From the NCBI GenBank assembly GCA_017311185.1, contig JAESUZ010003110.1, positions 558,001 to 622,000 on the forward strand: a DNA stretch of 64,000 nucleotides, read 5' to 3'. Shown here one piece after another: positions 1 through 9,749 of the stretch (position 1 is the stretch's first letter; each line of letters starts with the position of its first letter). The translations under genes and the position numbers were made by a program. Origin of the DNA: Proteles cristata cristata. Its lineage: Eukaryota > Chordata > Mammalia > Carnivora > Hyaenidae. The notes beneath the pieces are model-generated. The model was given only the letters and a program-made list of their open reading frames with translations, made no database searches and was not told the DNA's origin.

Positions 1-249
1 CCCCGTCTTCCCCATGCTCAGGGCATAGCCAGGTGCTTGTGCAGAGTTCCCCACATATGAATGAAAAGGCTGAAAGTTCCTCCAGGTCACCCCCAAGGCC
101 TCTCACTGAGACCTCTCCCTTCCCACGCATGCTCAGACTATCTCAACCCCCTTGCCTTGAGCTCAGCAGCCACGGTACCTCCCCTGCCCTCCAATTAACA
201 CCACCCGATCCCGTCTGCTGCCCCCAAGCCTGTTCAGGTCCCAAATGGG

Positions 250-850
250 GATGTACAGTGGCTTGAACAACATTATGATTTGTAAAACCCACTCCTAATT
301 AGTTTGACTTTGAATAAAGAGGGTAATTATTTTTAAATTTATTAACTGCTGCCTGGCCGGAGAAGTTTCCAGATCAAATGACACGGCGAAGCTATTTCTG
401 TTCAGTGATGCAGCAATTTATATTACTGATCGGTCATTAAAACCTCTGGCACAAAACCACTTGTGTTTCCTGAGCCAAGATAGTGTCCATGTGTCAAATT
501 TCAAACCCAGAGTATAAATTAAGCCATTAATGGTATTTATCAGTTTATCTGGACTTAAAGAACTCCTTGCTAATTTAAGACATTCCCGATATACAACCTA
601 TGTGGTATGCTGGGTGTGCACGCAAGTGTGTACATGCACGCACGCGTGTGTGCGTGTTTTCTCACTTTTTATTTTACTGAACAGTTAAAAAAAATCTGAC
701 GTGTAAATGAAGAACAGGCATCTCGGGGAGCCGCGTAGCTGTTAATTCCTCGCTGCTCTGCAACCCAAACATTTTGGAAGCAGCAGTGTTTTGCAATATG
801 TATTTGTCATAATATAAAAGGTGTAAAGTGATCTCTGTTTATCTCCTCAA
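250..850. promoter_or_regulatory. AT-rich repeat-free block, candidate conserved non-coding element (intron 4)
   Basis: This 600-bp block has no recognisable transposon and many homeodomain cores (cctaattag, gtaattat, ccattaatgg, gctaattt). A TG-rich stretch follows at 605-660. The look is typical of deeply conserved developmental enhancers, but conservation cannot be tested here. Confidence 0.35.
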
Positions 851-2367
851 AGTCTTCGCTGTACCAAAACAGAAAAGTGAAGTATGACAACAAAGCCCCA
901 GCCCAGCCCAACCAGAAGCATGGCCTCCCAGAGCGCCAGCTTGAGCACCCCCCCCCCGCAGGATCTCAGGGGGAGGGATGTAGGAGAAGTCGCACACACC
1001 CCAGGAGAGAATCCAGGGCAAGTGGGGTCAAGAGGGTGACGGGAAAATGCCATTCACTTGGATAAAATGGAGTGAAAACTACTTTCTACAAAACTCATTT
1101 TTCAGTTTCAAGAACACCCACCCCCCCAAAGATACAATGGGCACCCATTGATGCACTACTATAGGGTAGCTGTCAGTCCTCAGCATGGCGGCCTTGGACA
1201 TGGAACTCTCAGACTCCATTCGTTTCAGGGAAGATCTATCCTATCCCAGGAGGTTGAGAGGCGGAATTAGGGTGTTGAGGATTCTTAGGTAAATGGGTCA
1301 CAGGGATCGAAAAAAGCTCTGCCCAGACGGGGCCCTGAGCAAAATGATCTCTGAACAGGGCGCTCCCCAACCATTCAGCCACACACTCATGGATGAGAGT
1401 TGAGTCACCGTGGAGGCGGCTGGGGGGCGCTGAAAGAGCACTGTAGTTGGAGTTGGGTCAAGTGCCAGCTCTCCACTAGGGCGGTGGCTTCTAGGCCTCC
1501 ACTTTCTCATCTCTCAATTGGGCATTATACAGAAACGGGTTTTATCAACTAAGGTTATCGGAAACACGAAGCAGCATTACCAGATTTTCCCTGTCCCCAG
1601 GGTCTCCACAGTCCTTTTTCTCTTCAGAGCTCTCTCTGCTCTGCTGGCGGCTCTCCAAGGGCCCCTGGCATCCCAGTCAGCTTTCCCGAGTCCAGTCACT
1701 TCACTGCTACCATCAGTGTTCCTTATACTTAGGCCTCTCTCTACTTTGTGGGCCCCCTTTCTTAGAACTGAGATGGAAGACAGATCGTAATCCGTGTCCT
1801 TGTGTGGATTCTTAGAGGAGGCCAGGGAGCCCCCTGAATTCTGCAGGCAACAGAACTATAAATGAGTTCTACCAGGTGCCCGCAAGAGCCACCTCCTTGC
1901 CAAAGGACAAGGCAGGTTGCCCACCTGCACCAGTCAGTGGCCCGGTGCTCCCAGCCCCTGGGGGGCTGGCCCACCGCTCATGCCCAGGTGGGGAGGGAGC
2001 TTTTCCTGAAGTTTCCACCTTCATCTCTCATTCCTAATGTGGATTCTTCTTCTCCATTTCTCACCCCTTTCAAAAACTCCACTGAGTCAACCTGGAAAAA
2101 AGTGGAGGTGAGGCGGGCCAGGCCGGGCCGGGCCCGCCCCAGTGGTAGGAAGGATGGCGCTATTTTCCTTTGGCATGAGAGGCGACCTCCAGGGAAGGAA
2201 GAAAAGGAAGAGGAACAAGTCAAGGTCAACCACCTACCAGAGCCCCATTCCAGGCTTCTCACTCAAACCAGACTCTTTCCAACCAGGGAATCAAATATCC
2301 TTTTCTGGAAGGTGTTGGCCCCTTTCAAACCCTCAGACTTAATAAATCCTCGAAAAGTACTGGGCCT

Positions 2368-2619
2368 GGGGTGCCTGGGTGGCTTAGTCGGTCAAGCGTC
2401 CGACTTTCGCTTAGGTCATGGTCTCGCGGTTCGTGGGTTCGAGCCCCGTGTAGGGCTCTGTGCTGGCTGCCAGCTCAGAGCCTGGAGCCAGCTCAGAGCC
2501 TGGTGCCTGTTTCAGTCTGTGACTCCCTCTCTCTCTGACCCTCCCCTGCTCACGCTGTCTCTCTCTCTCTCCTAGAAATAAATAAAACATTTAAAAAAAG
2601 GAAAAAAAAAAAAAGAAAA
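2368..2619 (+). mobile_element. CAN-SINE (tRNA-Lys-derived), 'cttagtcgg' subfamily with internal duplication
   Basis: The tRNA-like head, CT-rich segment and AATAAA/poly(A) tail are complete. Target-site duplications flank it: gaaaagtactgggcct at 2352-2367 and gaaaagcactgggcct at 2620-2635, one mismatch. It carries the subfamily signature 'gactttcgcttagg' and 'cctagaaataaat'. A short segment (cagctcagagcctgg) is tandemly repeated near 2471-2503. Confidence 0.95.
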
Positions 2620-2664
2620 GAAAAGCACTGGGCCTAAGACGGCTCCTAACTTTCAAAGCTGAAG

Positions 2665-2830
2665 CAGCCCAGAGCATGCTTAAAAATGATTATTAATTGG
2701 CAAATTCTATGTGATAGATATTTTACCACAATTCTAAAAATAGTGTAATATACCAGAAATCATTGAACTGTATACTTTTCACAGGTGAACTGTATGGTAT
2801 GTGAATTATATCTCAACAAAATGGGTTGGA
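2665..2830 (+). mobile_element. L1 3'-end fragment (old LINE-1), plus orientation
   Basis: The stretch with 'gatattttaccacaattc', 'attgaactgtatac' and 'gtatgtgaattatatctcaa' is characteristic of old mammalian L1 3' ends. Only the terminal portion is present, so it is a dead fragment. Confidence 0.75.
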
Positions 2831-2854
2831 AAGAAAACAGAGAGCATGTCTGTA

Positions 2855-2925
2855 TGGATCACTGCTGTATCCGCAGTGGGTGTCAGGCACACAGAAGGTG
2901 CTCAAGAAGTGCATGAAGTCTGTTT
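2855..2925 (+). mobile_element. L2-like 3' end fragment
   Basis: The motif 'cactgctgtatccgcag...caggcacacagaaggtgctca' matches the terminal segment typical of L2 elements. It is short and diverged. Confidence 0.5.
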
Positions 2926-3409
2926 GCAAACAACCTCCCCCATCTGCTTAGCCCTCAGGAACTCGGCCCGGTCACCTCCTCTGATTCTGGCTGAGAGGCG
3001 GCTTGCTCTCTACTGCTGATTTAATCTGCATGGACAGATTAAGCTGCTTGGCAAAGCTGGCTCACCTCTCAGTCTCCACAGGCCCCAGATCAGAATTCTC
3101 AGAGTGAGTCTCCGTCCCGCATGCCCTAGCCTGAGGAGGCTGGATGGGACCTGGAGTCACCTGGGTCTTCCCCTGGCTTTCAGGAGAACCAGCTCTGGGA
3201 CCCTGGGCAAAGTCACCTGGCCAAGAGGCCTTCTCTATAACCAAGCCAGGGAGAGGCTCGCCTAGAACGCTCTCTTCTAGTCGCCAAGCCAGGGCAGTTG
3301 TCCACTCAGGAAAGGCAGATTCTGTGAGATCACAGGACAAGGGAATACGGCTGACAGTAATGGCACTAGCAGGAGTAGCTCGCGGGTCTTCCTTCTTCCA
3401 CACTAGTCC

Positions 3410-3920
3410 CCTGTGCTAGTTGGCAGCCAGTCTCCCAAGATGACGGCCGTACAACACCCGATATGTGTTTGTCACTCCCCCTTGAGAAGGGGAGTCGAGG
3501 CTCCCACCCTTCAGTCTGGGGCTGGCCTGTGCCCGCTCTGGCCGCTAGCACATGGCAGAAGTGAAGCCAGAGGTCTCTAGCCTGGTTTTTAACAGAGCCG
3601 ACAGATTAGGCTTCCAGATTCTTGAGGCCCCGAGCTGTCACGCGAGAAGTCCAGGCCACTCTGCTGTAGAAGAAGGCCACATAGCGGGGCACCGAGAGTC
3701 ACCGACATGAGTGCGGAAGCCATCCCAGAAGTCCAGCCCTGTTGAGCCTGCAGATGACTCCAGACTGAGACATCACCTGACTGCCATCTCATGAGAGACC
3801 CCAAGCGAAAACCACCCAACTGAGCCCAGTCCACTCATGGAACTGTCAGAGAGAAGAACACTTTGTTGCTTTAATCTAGTGCCGAGGTAGTTCATTACAC
3901 AGCAATTACTAACGAACACC
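3410..3920 (+). mobile_element. Ancient LTR, MLT1/MaLR-like
   Basis: The block runs from 'tgctagttggcagcc' to 'gtagttcattacacagcaattactaac', resembling the 3' end of MaLR LTRs (AATAAA-like region, 'ttgctttaatctagtgccgaggtag'). It is diverged and has no internal retroviral sequence. Family assignment is from recalled consensus and the exact subfamily is uncertain. Confidence 0.55.
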
Positions 3921-4157
3921 CTCCCCGTGGTCAATTCCCAACACAGGAGCTAGAGTGTCCTTTTAAACACATAAATCAAGTCATGTCATTCTCCCACTCA
4001 AAACCCTCCAAGGGACTGTTATTTCCTTTTCTCTACAAATGTCTATGCGCACGCACTTGTGTGCGGAGTGTGTGGTGCATGTGGGGTGTGTGCAGATTTA
4101 CTCATTTCACTTATATACCACAGAACACATAATCCGAGCATTTCAACTGTACAGTTT

Positions 4158-4275
4158 GGGAAGCCCTCTGGCTCAGTCGGTAGAGCAGGCAACTCTTGAT
4201 CTCAGGGTTGTAAGTTCCAGTCCCATGTTGGGTGTAGAGTAAAAATAAAAATCTTCAAGTAAATATAAAAATAAA
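4158..4275 (+). mobile_element. Old short CAN-SINE (tRNA-Lys head, no CT-rich segment)
   Basis: The body 'ctctggctcagtcggtagag' to 'ttccagtcccatgttgggtg' is tRNA-Lys-like with a CTT anticodon position. It is followed by 'tagagtaaaaataaaaatctt' instead of the CT-rich middle, the layout of an older carnivore SINE type. It lies inside the antisense L1. Confidence 0.8.
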
Positions 4276-4904
4276 CTACACAATATATTGGGAATTGTGC
4301 ATCCATTACCACCATCAATTTTAGAACAATTACATCACCCCCAAAGGAGGCCCCATACTCATTAGCAGTCACTCTCCATGTCCCCTCAGCTCCCCCAGCC
4401 TCTGCACCTGCTAATTTATTTTCTGTCTATAGATTTGCCCATTCTGGCTGTTTCCTATAAATGGAATCACACAACACGCGGCCGTCTGTGGCCGGATCCT
4501 GTCACTGAGCATCGGGTAGGTAAGAGGCACCTATGGTGTGGAGTGTATCAGAACTCCGCCCCTTTCTAGAGCCAAAGAATATTCCATTCTGCACATAAAT
4601 GACATTTTGTTTATCCCTCCATCCGTGGACACTGGGTTTTCCCTACCTTTGGCTTTTACCAATAATGCTTCTATTAAGTTATGCGCAAATTTTTGTGAGG
4701 ATTCAGGTTTTCAATGTCTCTTGATAGACACCTCGGAGTAGAACTGCTATAGACAGCCAGACGGCTGTCCGATGCAGCGGTACCATTTCACCTGCCGACC
4801 AGCACTGTATGAGGGTTCTGATTTCTCCACATCCTCACCAACACCTCCTACTGCCTGTATTTTGTATTGTAGCCACATCCTGCTAAGTATAAAAAACTAC
4901 TTCA

Positions 4905-5127
4905 GGGGCGCCTGGGTGGCTTAGTCGGTTAAGCGTCCGACTTTCGCTTAGGTCATGATCTCGCGGTTCGTGGGTTCGAGCCCTGCGTCGGGCTCTGTGC
5001 TGACTGCCAGCTCAGAGCCTGGAGCCCGTTTCAGTCTGTGACTCCCTTTCTCTCTGACCCTCCCCTGCTCACGCTGTCTCTCTCTCTCTCTCCTAGAAAT
5101 AAATAAATAAAACATTAAAAAAAAAAC
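4905..5127 (+). mobile_element. CAN-SINE, young 'cttagtcgg' subfamily
   Basis: It is full length with target-site duplication aactacttca (4895-4904 and 5128-5137) within the L1. By eye it differs from the copy at 43937 by about four substitutions over roughly 210 bp, implying recent activity. Confidence 0.95.
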
Positions 5128-5894
5128 AACTACTTCATTATCATTTGGATTTGCATTTCCCTTGCGATGGCCTAATGGCGCCGAGCATCTTTTCATGCGC
5201 TCATGGACTGTTTGCCTGTTTTTGGAGAAATGTCCGTGCAGCTCTTCTGCCCATTTTAAAATTTTGGTTATTTGTATTTTTATTATGGAGTTGTAAGCAG
5301 TCTTTATATTTTCTAACGAGAAGTCCCTCATCGGGTACAGGATTTGCAAATGTTTTATCTCCCTCCAGTGGACTTTTAGCGCATGCAGAGTAAAGTCTAA
5401 ATTCCTTAGTAGGGTTGAGAGACCCACCTGGTTTTTGACCCCTGGTGCCACCCCTCTCTGCACCTCCCCCCTCCCCCCTCCCCTGCCACAGCGCTCCTCC
5501 TGCTCATGCTGGTCCTCCAGCCAGTCAGGTTCAGCCCAGCCTCAGGGCTTCAGCAAGCACCTGCCCCTCTGGGTGGCTCACTCCCTCACCTCAGGACTCT
5601 GCTCAGATGTCACCTTCTCAGGGAGGACAGGCCATTCGATCTAAAATACCACTTTTCTCCCTATCATGCTCTTTCCCCTCAGCCTGCTTTATTTTTCTCC
5701 TAGCAGTGATTATCACCTGACATTGTATTACACACTTATTTGCCTAAACTGTCTCCTATTAGAATCTCAGTGCCGTGAGGGCACAGGGATGCTATCTGTC
5801 CTGTACGTTACTATACCCTAAACACAACAAGCATGCCGGGCACGTGGCGGGAAATCAATAAATATTTATTAAATTTTAAATACATCTATCCCTA

Positions 5895-6350
5895 TTTAAT
5901 AAATGCGTACTATGAGCCAACCACTCTGCAAAGCACTTCAAATAAAGTATCTTACTTTATCCCCATGACAATACTATGCTACGGAGGTAGGTACTATCAT
6001 GACTCCACTTTTTTAACAGACAAAATGACCCACAGTAAGAGAGTTTAAATAACGGACCTACTGGGGTGACTGGGGGCTCAGTCGCTTGAGCATCTGACTT
6101 CAGGCTCAGGTCATGATCTCACAGTTTGTGAGTTCGAGACCCCTATTGGGTCTGTGCTCACAGCTCGGAGCCTGCTTCGAGTTCTGGGTCTCCCTCTCTC
6201 TATGTTCATGCTCTGTCTCTCTCTCTCCCTCAAAAATGAACATCTTAACAAAAATCCAATAACGGACCTGTGATCTCACACACAGGAAGGGCGGAGCCAG
6301 GGCGAATCCCAGGCCGTCTAAGCTGTGCTGCTCCTCATCCCACTATTACC
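5895..6350 (-). mobile_element. MIR, minus orientation, interrupted by a CAN-SINE
   Basis: The segments 'tactatgagccaaccactctgcaaagcacttc', 'ggaggtaggtactatcatg' and the continuation after 6258 form a reverse-complement MIR. The CAN-SINE at 6060-6257 splits it. Confidence 0.7.
6060..6257 (+). mobile_element. CAN-SINE inside a MIR
   Basis: It has a tRNA-like head (gggggctcagtcgcttgag), a CT-rich segment and an A-rich end. The 12-bp target-site duplication aataacggacct is perfect (6048-6059 and 6258-6269). Confidence 0.93.
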
Positions 6351-7034
6351 TTGGGCAAGTCACGGACCCTGCTCTAAGCCACGGGGTCCTCTCTAGGGCA
6401 GGGAGTAGCCTCCTGCTTTACGGAGTTACTGAAAGACTGGCCAGGTGAGGTCAAGTACAGCACTGAGCCACAGCAAAGAAGATGGAGGACGGCGGCGGCG
6501 GCACGGATGCCATGCCATCAGTGCTCTGACAACAAACACGGCGACATCGTCGGCTAAATGGTTCAAACGCGTTGTGTGCACACACTGCTTTCTTTTAGAC
6601 AATGGCTCGACTCACAGCGGGCAGACCAGCCCACTGTGGCCACTGAGGGTTTCAGAGGTATTCAGGTGGAGTGCGAGAGGTTTCCTGAATGTTCACCAAG
6701 GGAAGGGGACGTGAGATAACATCACGGGCCTTCTAAGACTTCAACGAGAATGTGCTAGAGGGCCCGTGAAGATGGGATCTCAGTGGCCTGTTAGACACAG
6801 GAGCCCTGGGCGTCATGCAGGGTAGATGTTTTCACGGGGCAAGGTCACACTTGGACATTCCTGCCAACCGGCCCCACTCACGAGAGCAGCTGAACGTGGC
6901 ACAAGCCATCCCCACCCACAGCTCCCCAGGACAGGGCTGGAGCTCACGTCGCTGAGACAGGGTGCCGCCGAGCTCCCTGGCATGCGTGCGCTGGCACGCC
7001 GGGGGCCTTGGAGGACGGGAATCCGCCAACTCAC

Positions 7035-7121
7035 CGGTATGGGTCTGCCTGTGCGTCTCCAAGGCATCCTCCTTTGAAAACTGGGCTCCGCACTGGTCAC
7101 AGACAAAGGCTTTGGCACCCG
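7035..7121 (-). CDS. ZBTB16: ZBTB16 (PLZF) internal coding exon encoding exactly zinc finger 3 (exon 4, 87 bp)
   Basis: This is the next exon of the same minus-strand gene, 29.5 kb downstream in transcription order. The acceptor is ctcccctttcttgcag|cggg and the donor is cataccg|gtgagt, a near-ideal 5' splice site. It encodes GAKAFVCDQCGAQF followed by SKEDALETHRQTHT, one C-x2-C-x12-H-x3-H finger with its linker. The opening 'cg' completes the Ala codon begun by the finger-2 exon, and the final g opens the Gly codon of the next linker. At 87 bp it matches the size I recall for the smallest human PLZF exon. It is 29 codons in a symmetric phase, so skipping would delete finger 3 without a frameshift. 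All zinc ligands are present. Fingers 4-9 lie beyond the left edge of the window. Confidence 0.97.
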
Positions 7122-7477
7122 CTGCAAGAAAGGGGAGACAGTTACTCGAGAGCAATATTTCATTTGCCGGCAAGGGGTCCTGGGCCAGAATCGTGCAGGT
7201 GGACCCCACGTGAGGCGGCTGGACCCCCACGGAGAGCTGAGTCAAGCACAGACCTTGGCCCTGGCAGCCAGCCCGGTCCCTCCTCCGGGATGTGACCACC
7301 CACCCAGCTGAGCTCCAGATGCCGTCATCCAGGGGTCTCCGGGAGAGAAGAGGGAACAAAACCAGAATAACCAACATAAGCAGAGACGGGGTCCGGATGG
7401 GATGCCCCAAGAAGCCGGATTCTGGGGGGCTGGCTCTACGTGAGGAATGCAAAGGCGTAAAGAATACAATGAGGGGA

Positions 7478-7671
7478 GGGGCGTCTGGGTGGTGCAGTCA
7501 GTTAAGCATCCGACTCTTGATTTCGGTTCAGGTCATGATCTCACAGTCCGAGAGTTCGAGCCCCGCGTTGGGCTCTGAGCTGAACAGTGTAGAGCCTGCT
7601 TGAAATTCTCTCTCTCTCTCTCTGTGCCTCCCCCCTCTCAGAAATATATAAACATTTAAAAAAAAAAAAAG
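7478..7671 (+). mobile_element. CAN-SINE in intron 3, 360 bp upstream of the finger-3 exon
   Basis: It starts ggggcgtctgggtggtgcag and ends in poly(A). Target-site duplications agaatacaatgagggga (7461-7477) and agaatacaacgagggga (7672-7688) differ at one base. It is antisense to ZBTB16 and lies close to the finger-3 acceptor at 7122. Confidence 0.95.
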
Positions 7672-7754
7672 AGAATACAACGAGGGGAAATGGGCCCCTT
7701 TGCTAAGACGACACCTTATGGGAAGGTAGGAATTGCTGACCTACCTCTACTAAC

Positions 7755-8060
7755 TCAGTATGTCCCAAACTAGACGGTCTGTCCCATCCACCCCCTGCAC
7801 TTGACCACTTAAAATCCCTGAACGACTCCCCTGTGTCTTCAGGATGAAATCCAAACTCCTTATCAAGACGCACAAAGGACTTCTTGATGTGCTCATCTTT
7901 CCTGCTTCATCTCTCACTCCCCACTCTTGCTGCCTGGTCTCCAGTCCCGCTCAGGCAGCCTGGGTCCCTCACTGAGAGACCTTGCACATCCTCTGGCTCC
8001 TCTCATGGGCTCACTCCATGCACAGCCCCATCTGCCCGACACCCAGCGGGAGCCTATTAT
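7755..8060 (+). mobile_element. L2 fragment
   Basis: The sequence 'gaacgactcccctgtgtcttcaggatgaaatccaaactcctt' and 'gcctggtctccagtcccgctc' resembles L2 sequence upstream of the 3' terminus. Assignment is from recalled consensus. Confidence 0.5.
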
Positions 8061-8260
8061 TGGTCACATTCAGTGCGAATCAAATTGATAAACTTTTGAA
8101 GAACCATTATTTACAAGGCTCAGAGCGACAATGCCACAGGGTCATGACAAACAGGACCTTTTCCCAGTCGCTAACAGTCTGCAAGGCTCTATCTAATATG
8201 TTATTTCATCCACAGGGCACCTGTCACAAGCCTTGGAAGTTTTCATTCAAAGTGTTTATA

Positions 8261-8458
8261 GGGGCGCCTGGGTGGCGCAGTCAGTAGAGCGTCCGACTTT
8301 GACTCAGGTCACGATCTCAAGGTTTGTGAGTCGGAGCCCCCGCGTCAGGCTCTGTGCTGATAGCTCGGAGACTGGAGCCCGCTTGGGATTCTGGGTCTTC
8401 CTCTCTCTCTGCCCCTCCCCTGCTCGTGCTCTCCATCTCTCAAGAATAAATATAAAAA
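8261..8458 (+). mobile_element. CAN-SINE
   Basis: It starts ggggcgcctgggtggcgcag, with box-like tRNA head, CT-rich middle and 'aagaataaatataaaaatg' tail. No clean target-site duplication was found by eye. Confidence 0.9.
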
Positions 8459-9146
8459 TGGGGGGACATGTATGCCCCTCTTAAAAAAATACCTTCTAGA
8501 TGCATCTCCTCCCCTGTGTACTGATGGTCACTGCCCCTACCCAGGCCCTTGCTCGGTGGGGCCCAAGGATGGCTGCCTACCACCAGGTGTCCTTGGACTC
8601 ACCCAGTAGATGCCCGTGCCTTAAAAGGCCACTTGCTTCCATCACACTTGTCGCTTGAGAAGTTACACGGCTCAAAATTTACACTGACTCTGAGTTCCTC
8701 CACATGGCACTGAGGCCCCAGCCATCAGCCACCCAGCTCCATGGGCGCTGTTTTCACCGGCCCTCGTTGGAGCCACTCACCCCTCCCTGAGTTTGAGCAC
8801 AGCCGGGGCCCAGGTCTCGGTCTGTTCCTGCCCCATTCCATTCTCAGGACCGGGTGTGCACGCATGGAGCACACCGGCTCCCCTCTGCCCTGACCTCTCC
8901 GGCATGCCCTGCACTTTGCTCCCTTCTATGCATCTTAGCGCTGCCTCGAGTGTGCCTGGGTGTTACTTTTACACTAGAGCCTTGTAAGAGGCAGAACTTC
9001 TTACTCTTATTTATAGTAGAAAATTAGGGCTGCTTCCCAACCATCTCAGATTTCCTGAGACTTTACCATATACCAGGCACGATGCCAAGGGTTTAAGATA
9101 TATCATTTCCTTTGATCTTAACAACCTTTAAAAGTCCACAAACTGC

Positions 9147-9337
9147 TGGAGCACCTGGGTGGCTCAGTGGGTTATTTCCCACTTTGGCTCAGGTCACGGT
9201 CTCACAGCTCGTGAGTTCAAGCCCTGCATCAGGCTCTGCGCGGACAGTGTAGAGCCTGCTTGCGATTGTCTCTTTCTCCCTCTCTCGGCCTTTCCCCCAC
9301 TGGTGCTCTCCCTATCTCAAAATAAATTTTTAAAAAA
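9147..9337 (+). mobile_element. CAN-SINE, first of a tandem pair
   Basis: The head gcacctgggtggctcagtgg is followed by a CT-rich segment and an 'aaaataaatttttaaaaaa' tail. It is inserted in a MIR. Confidence 0.92.
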
Positions 9338-9347
9338 GGATCCTATT

Positions 9348-9573
9348 GGGGCACCTGGGTGGCTCAGTCGGTTAAACGCCTGACTTTGGCTCAGGTCAAG
9401 ATCTTGCGGTTCGTGGATTAGAGCCCTGCATTGGGCTCTGCGCTGACAGCTAGCTCAGAGCCTGGAGCCTGCTTCAGATTCTGTATCTCCCTCTCTCTCT
9501 GACCCTCCCCTGCTCATGCTGTCTCTCTCTCTCTCTCTCAGAAATAAATAAAAACATTAGAAAAAAATTTTTT
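9348..9573 (+). mobile_element. CAN-SINE, second of a tandem pair
   Basis: It is full length, with target-site duplication aaaggatcctatt (9335-9347) and aaaggatcatatt (9574-9586). Its left duplication uses the A-rich tail of the first copy, so it is the later insertion. Confidence 0.94.
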
Positions 9574-9749
9574 AAAGGATCATATTGCTATTACCCCATT
9601 TAGTAGATGAGAAAACCCAACCTCGGAGAGATTAAGTAGCTAGATCGGTGTCACACAGTGGGTACCAGAAGTGGATTCAAACACAGGCAGCCTGACTTCA
9701 GAGCCTTTGCTCTTAATCTCTGTACTCTACTGCTCTCTCTGCAAAGATG

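Larger units (their letters stand above)
4095..5380 (-). mobile_element. Old L1 3' end (ORF2 tail and 3' UTR), sense with ZBTB16, interrupted by two CAN-SINEs
   Basis: Read on the minus strand, this gives recognisable degenerate ORF2 tail sequence near 5150-5260 (including '...RMKRCSAPLGHRKGNAN...') and then 3'-terminal sequence down to about 4095. On the plus strand the landmarks are 'ccattaccaccatcaatttt', 'aatggaatcacacaacac' and 'gtttatccctccatccgtgg'. CAN-SINEs sit at 4158-4275 and 4905-5127. No intact reading frame remains. Confidence 0.8.
3930..5870 (+). mobile_element. L2 3' portion split by an L1 insertion
   Basis: Two parts of one plus-strand L2 flank the L1 at about 4095-5380. The left part has 'aatcaagtcatgtcattctcccactcaaaaccctcc'-type sequence at 3970-4035. 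The right part (5385-5870) begins 'agtaaagtctaaattcctta' and ends 'gcatgccgggcacgtggcgg...aataaatatttatt'. The right part includes the L2 landmark 'cagcctgctttatttttctc'. This is an inference from consensus order. Confidence 0.65.
1..7034 (-). other. ZBTB16: ZBTB16 intron 4 (5' part only), downstream of the finger-3 exon
   Basis: The intron begins with the donor gtgagt at 7034-7029 on the minus strand and runs off the left edge. It contains an AT-rich unique block near 250-850, a nested repeat pile-up (LTR, L2, L1, CAN-SINEs, MIR) at 2.3-6.4 kb, and no further ZBTB16 exon. Finger 4 is not in the window. Confidence 0.9.
9055..9746 (-). mobile_element. MIR, minus orientation, split by two tandem CAN-SINEs
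   Basis: The left part is 'accaggcacgatgccaaggg...tgatcttaacaacc'. The right part is 'attaccccatttagtagatgag' through 'gcagcctgacttcagagcc'. Together they give a MIR in reverse complement. Confidence 0.75.

Noticed and set aside
1862..2575. 237-codon plus-strand ORF
   Set aside because: Its last third is translated CAN-SINE and the rest is low-complexity intron sequence.
4158..4230. Possible tRNA-Lys (CTT) gene
   Set aside because: The cloverleaf-like head matches tRNA-Lys, but it is followed by a SINE A-rich tail, the acceptor stem is imperfect and it is inserted within an L1. It is a tRNA-derived SINE.
4948..5463. 171-codon minus-strand ORF
   Set aside because: It fuses L2 sequence, degenerate L1 ORF2 tail and reversed SINE. 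It is repeat-derived.
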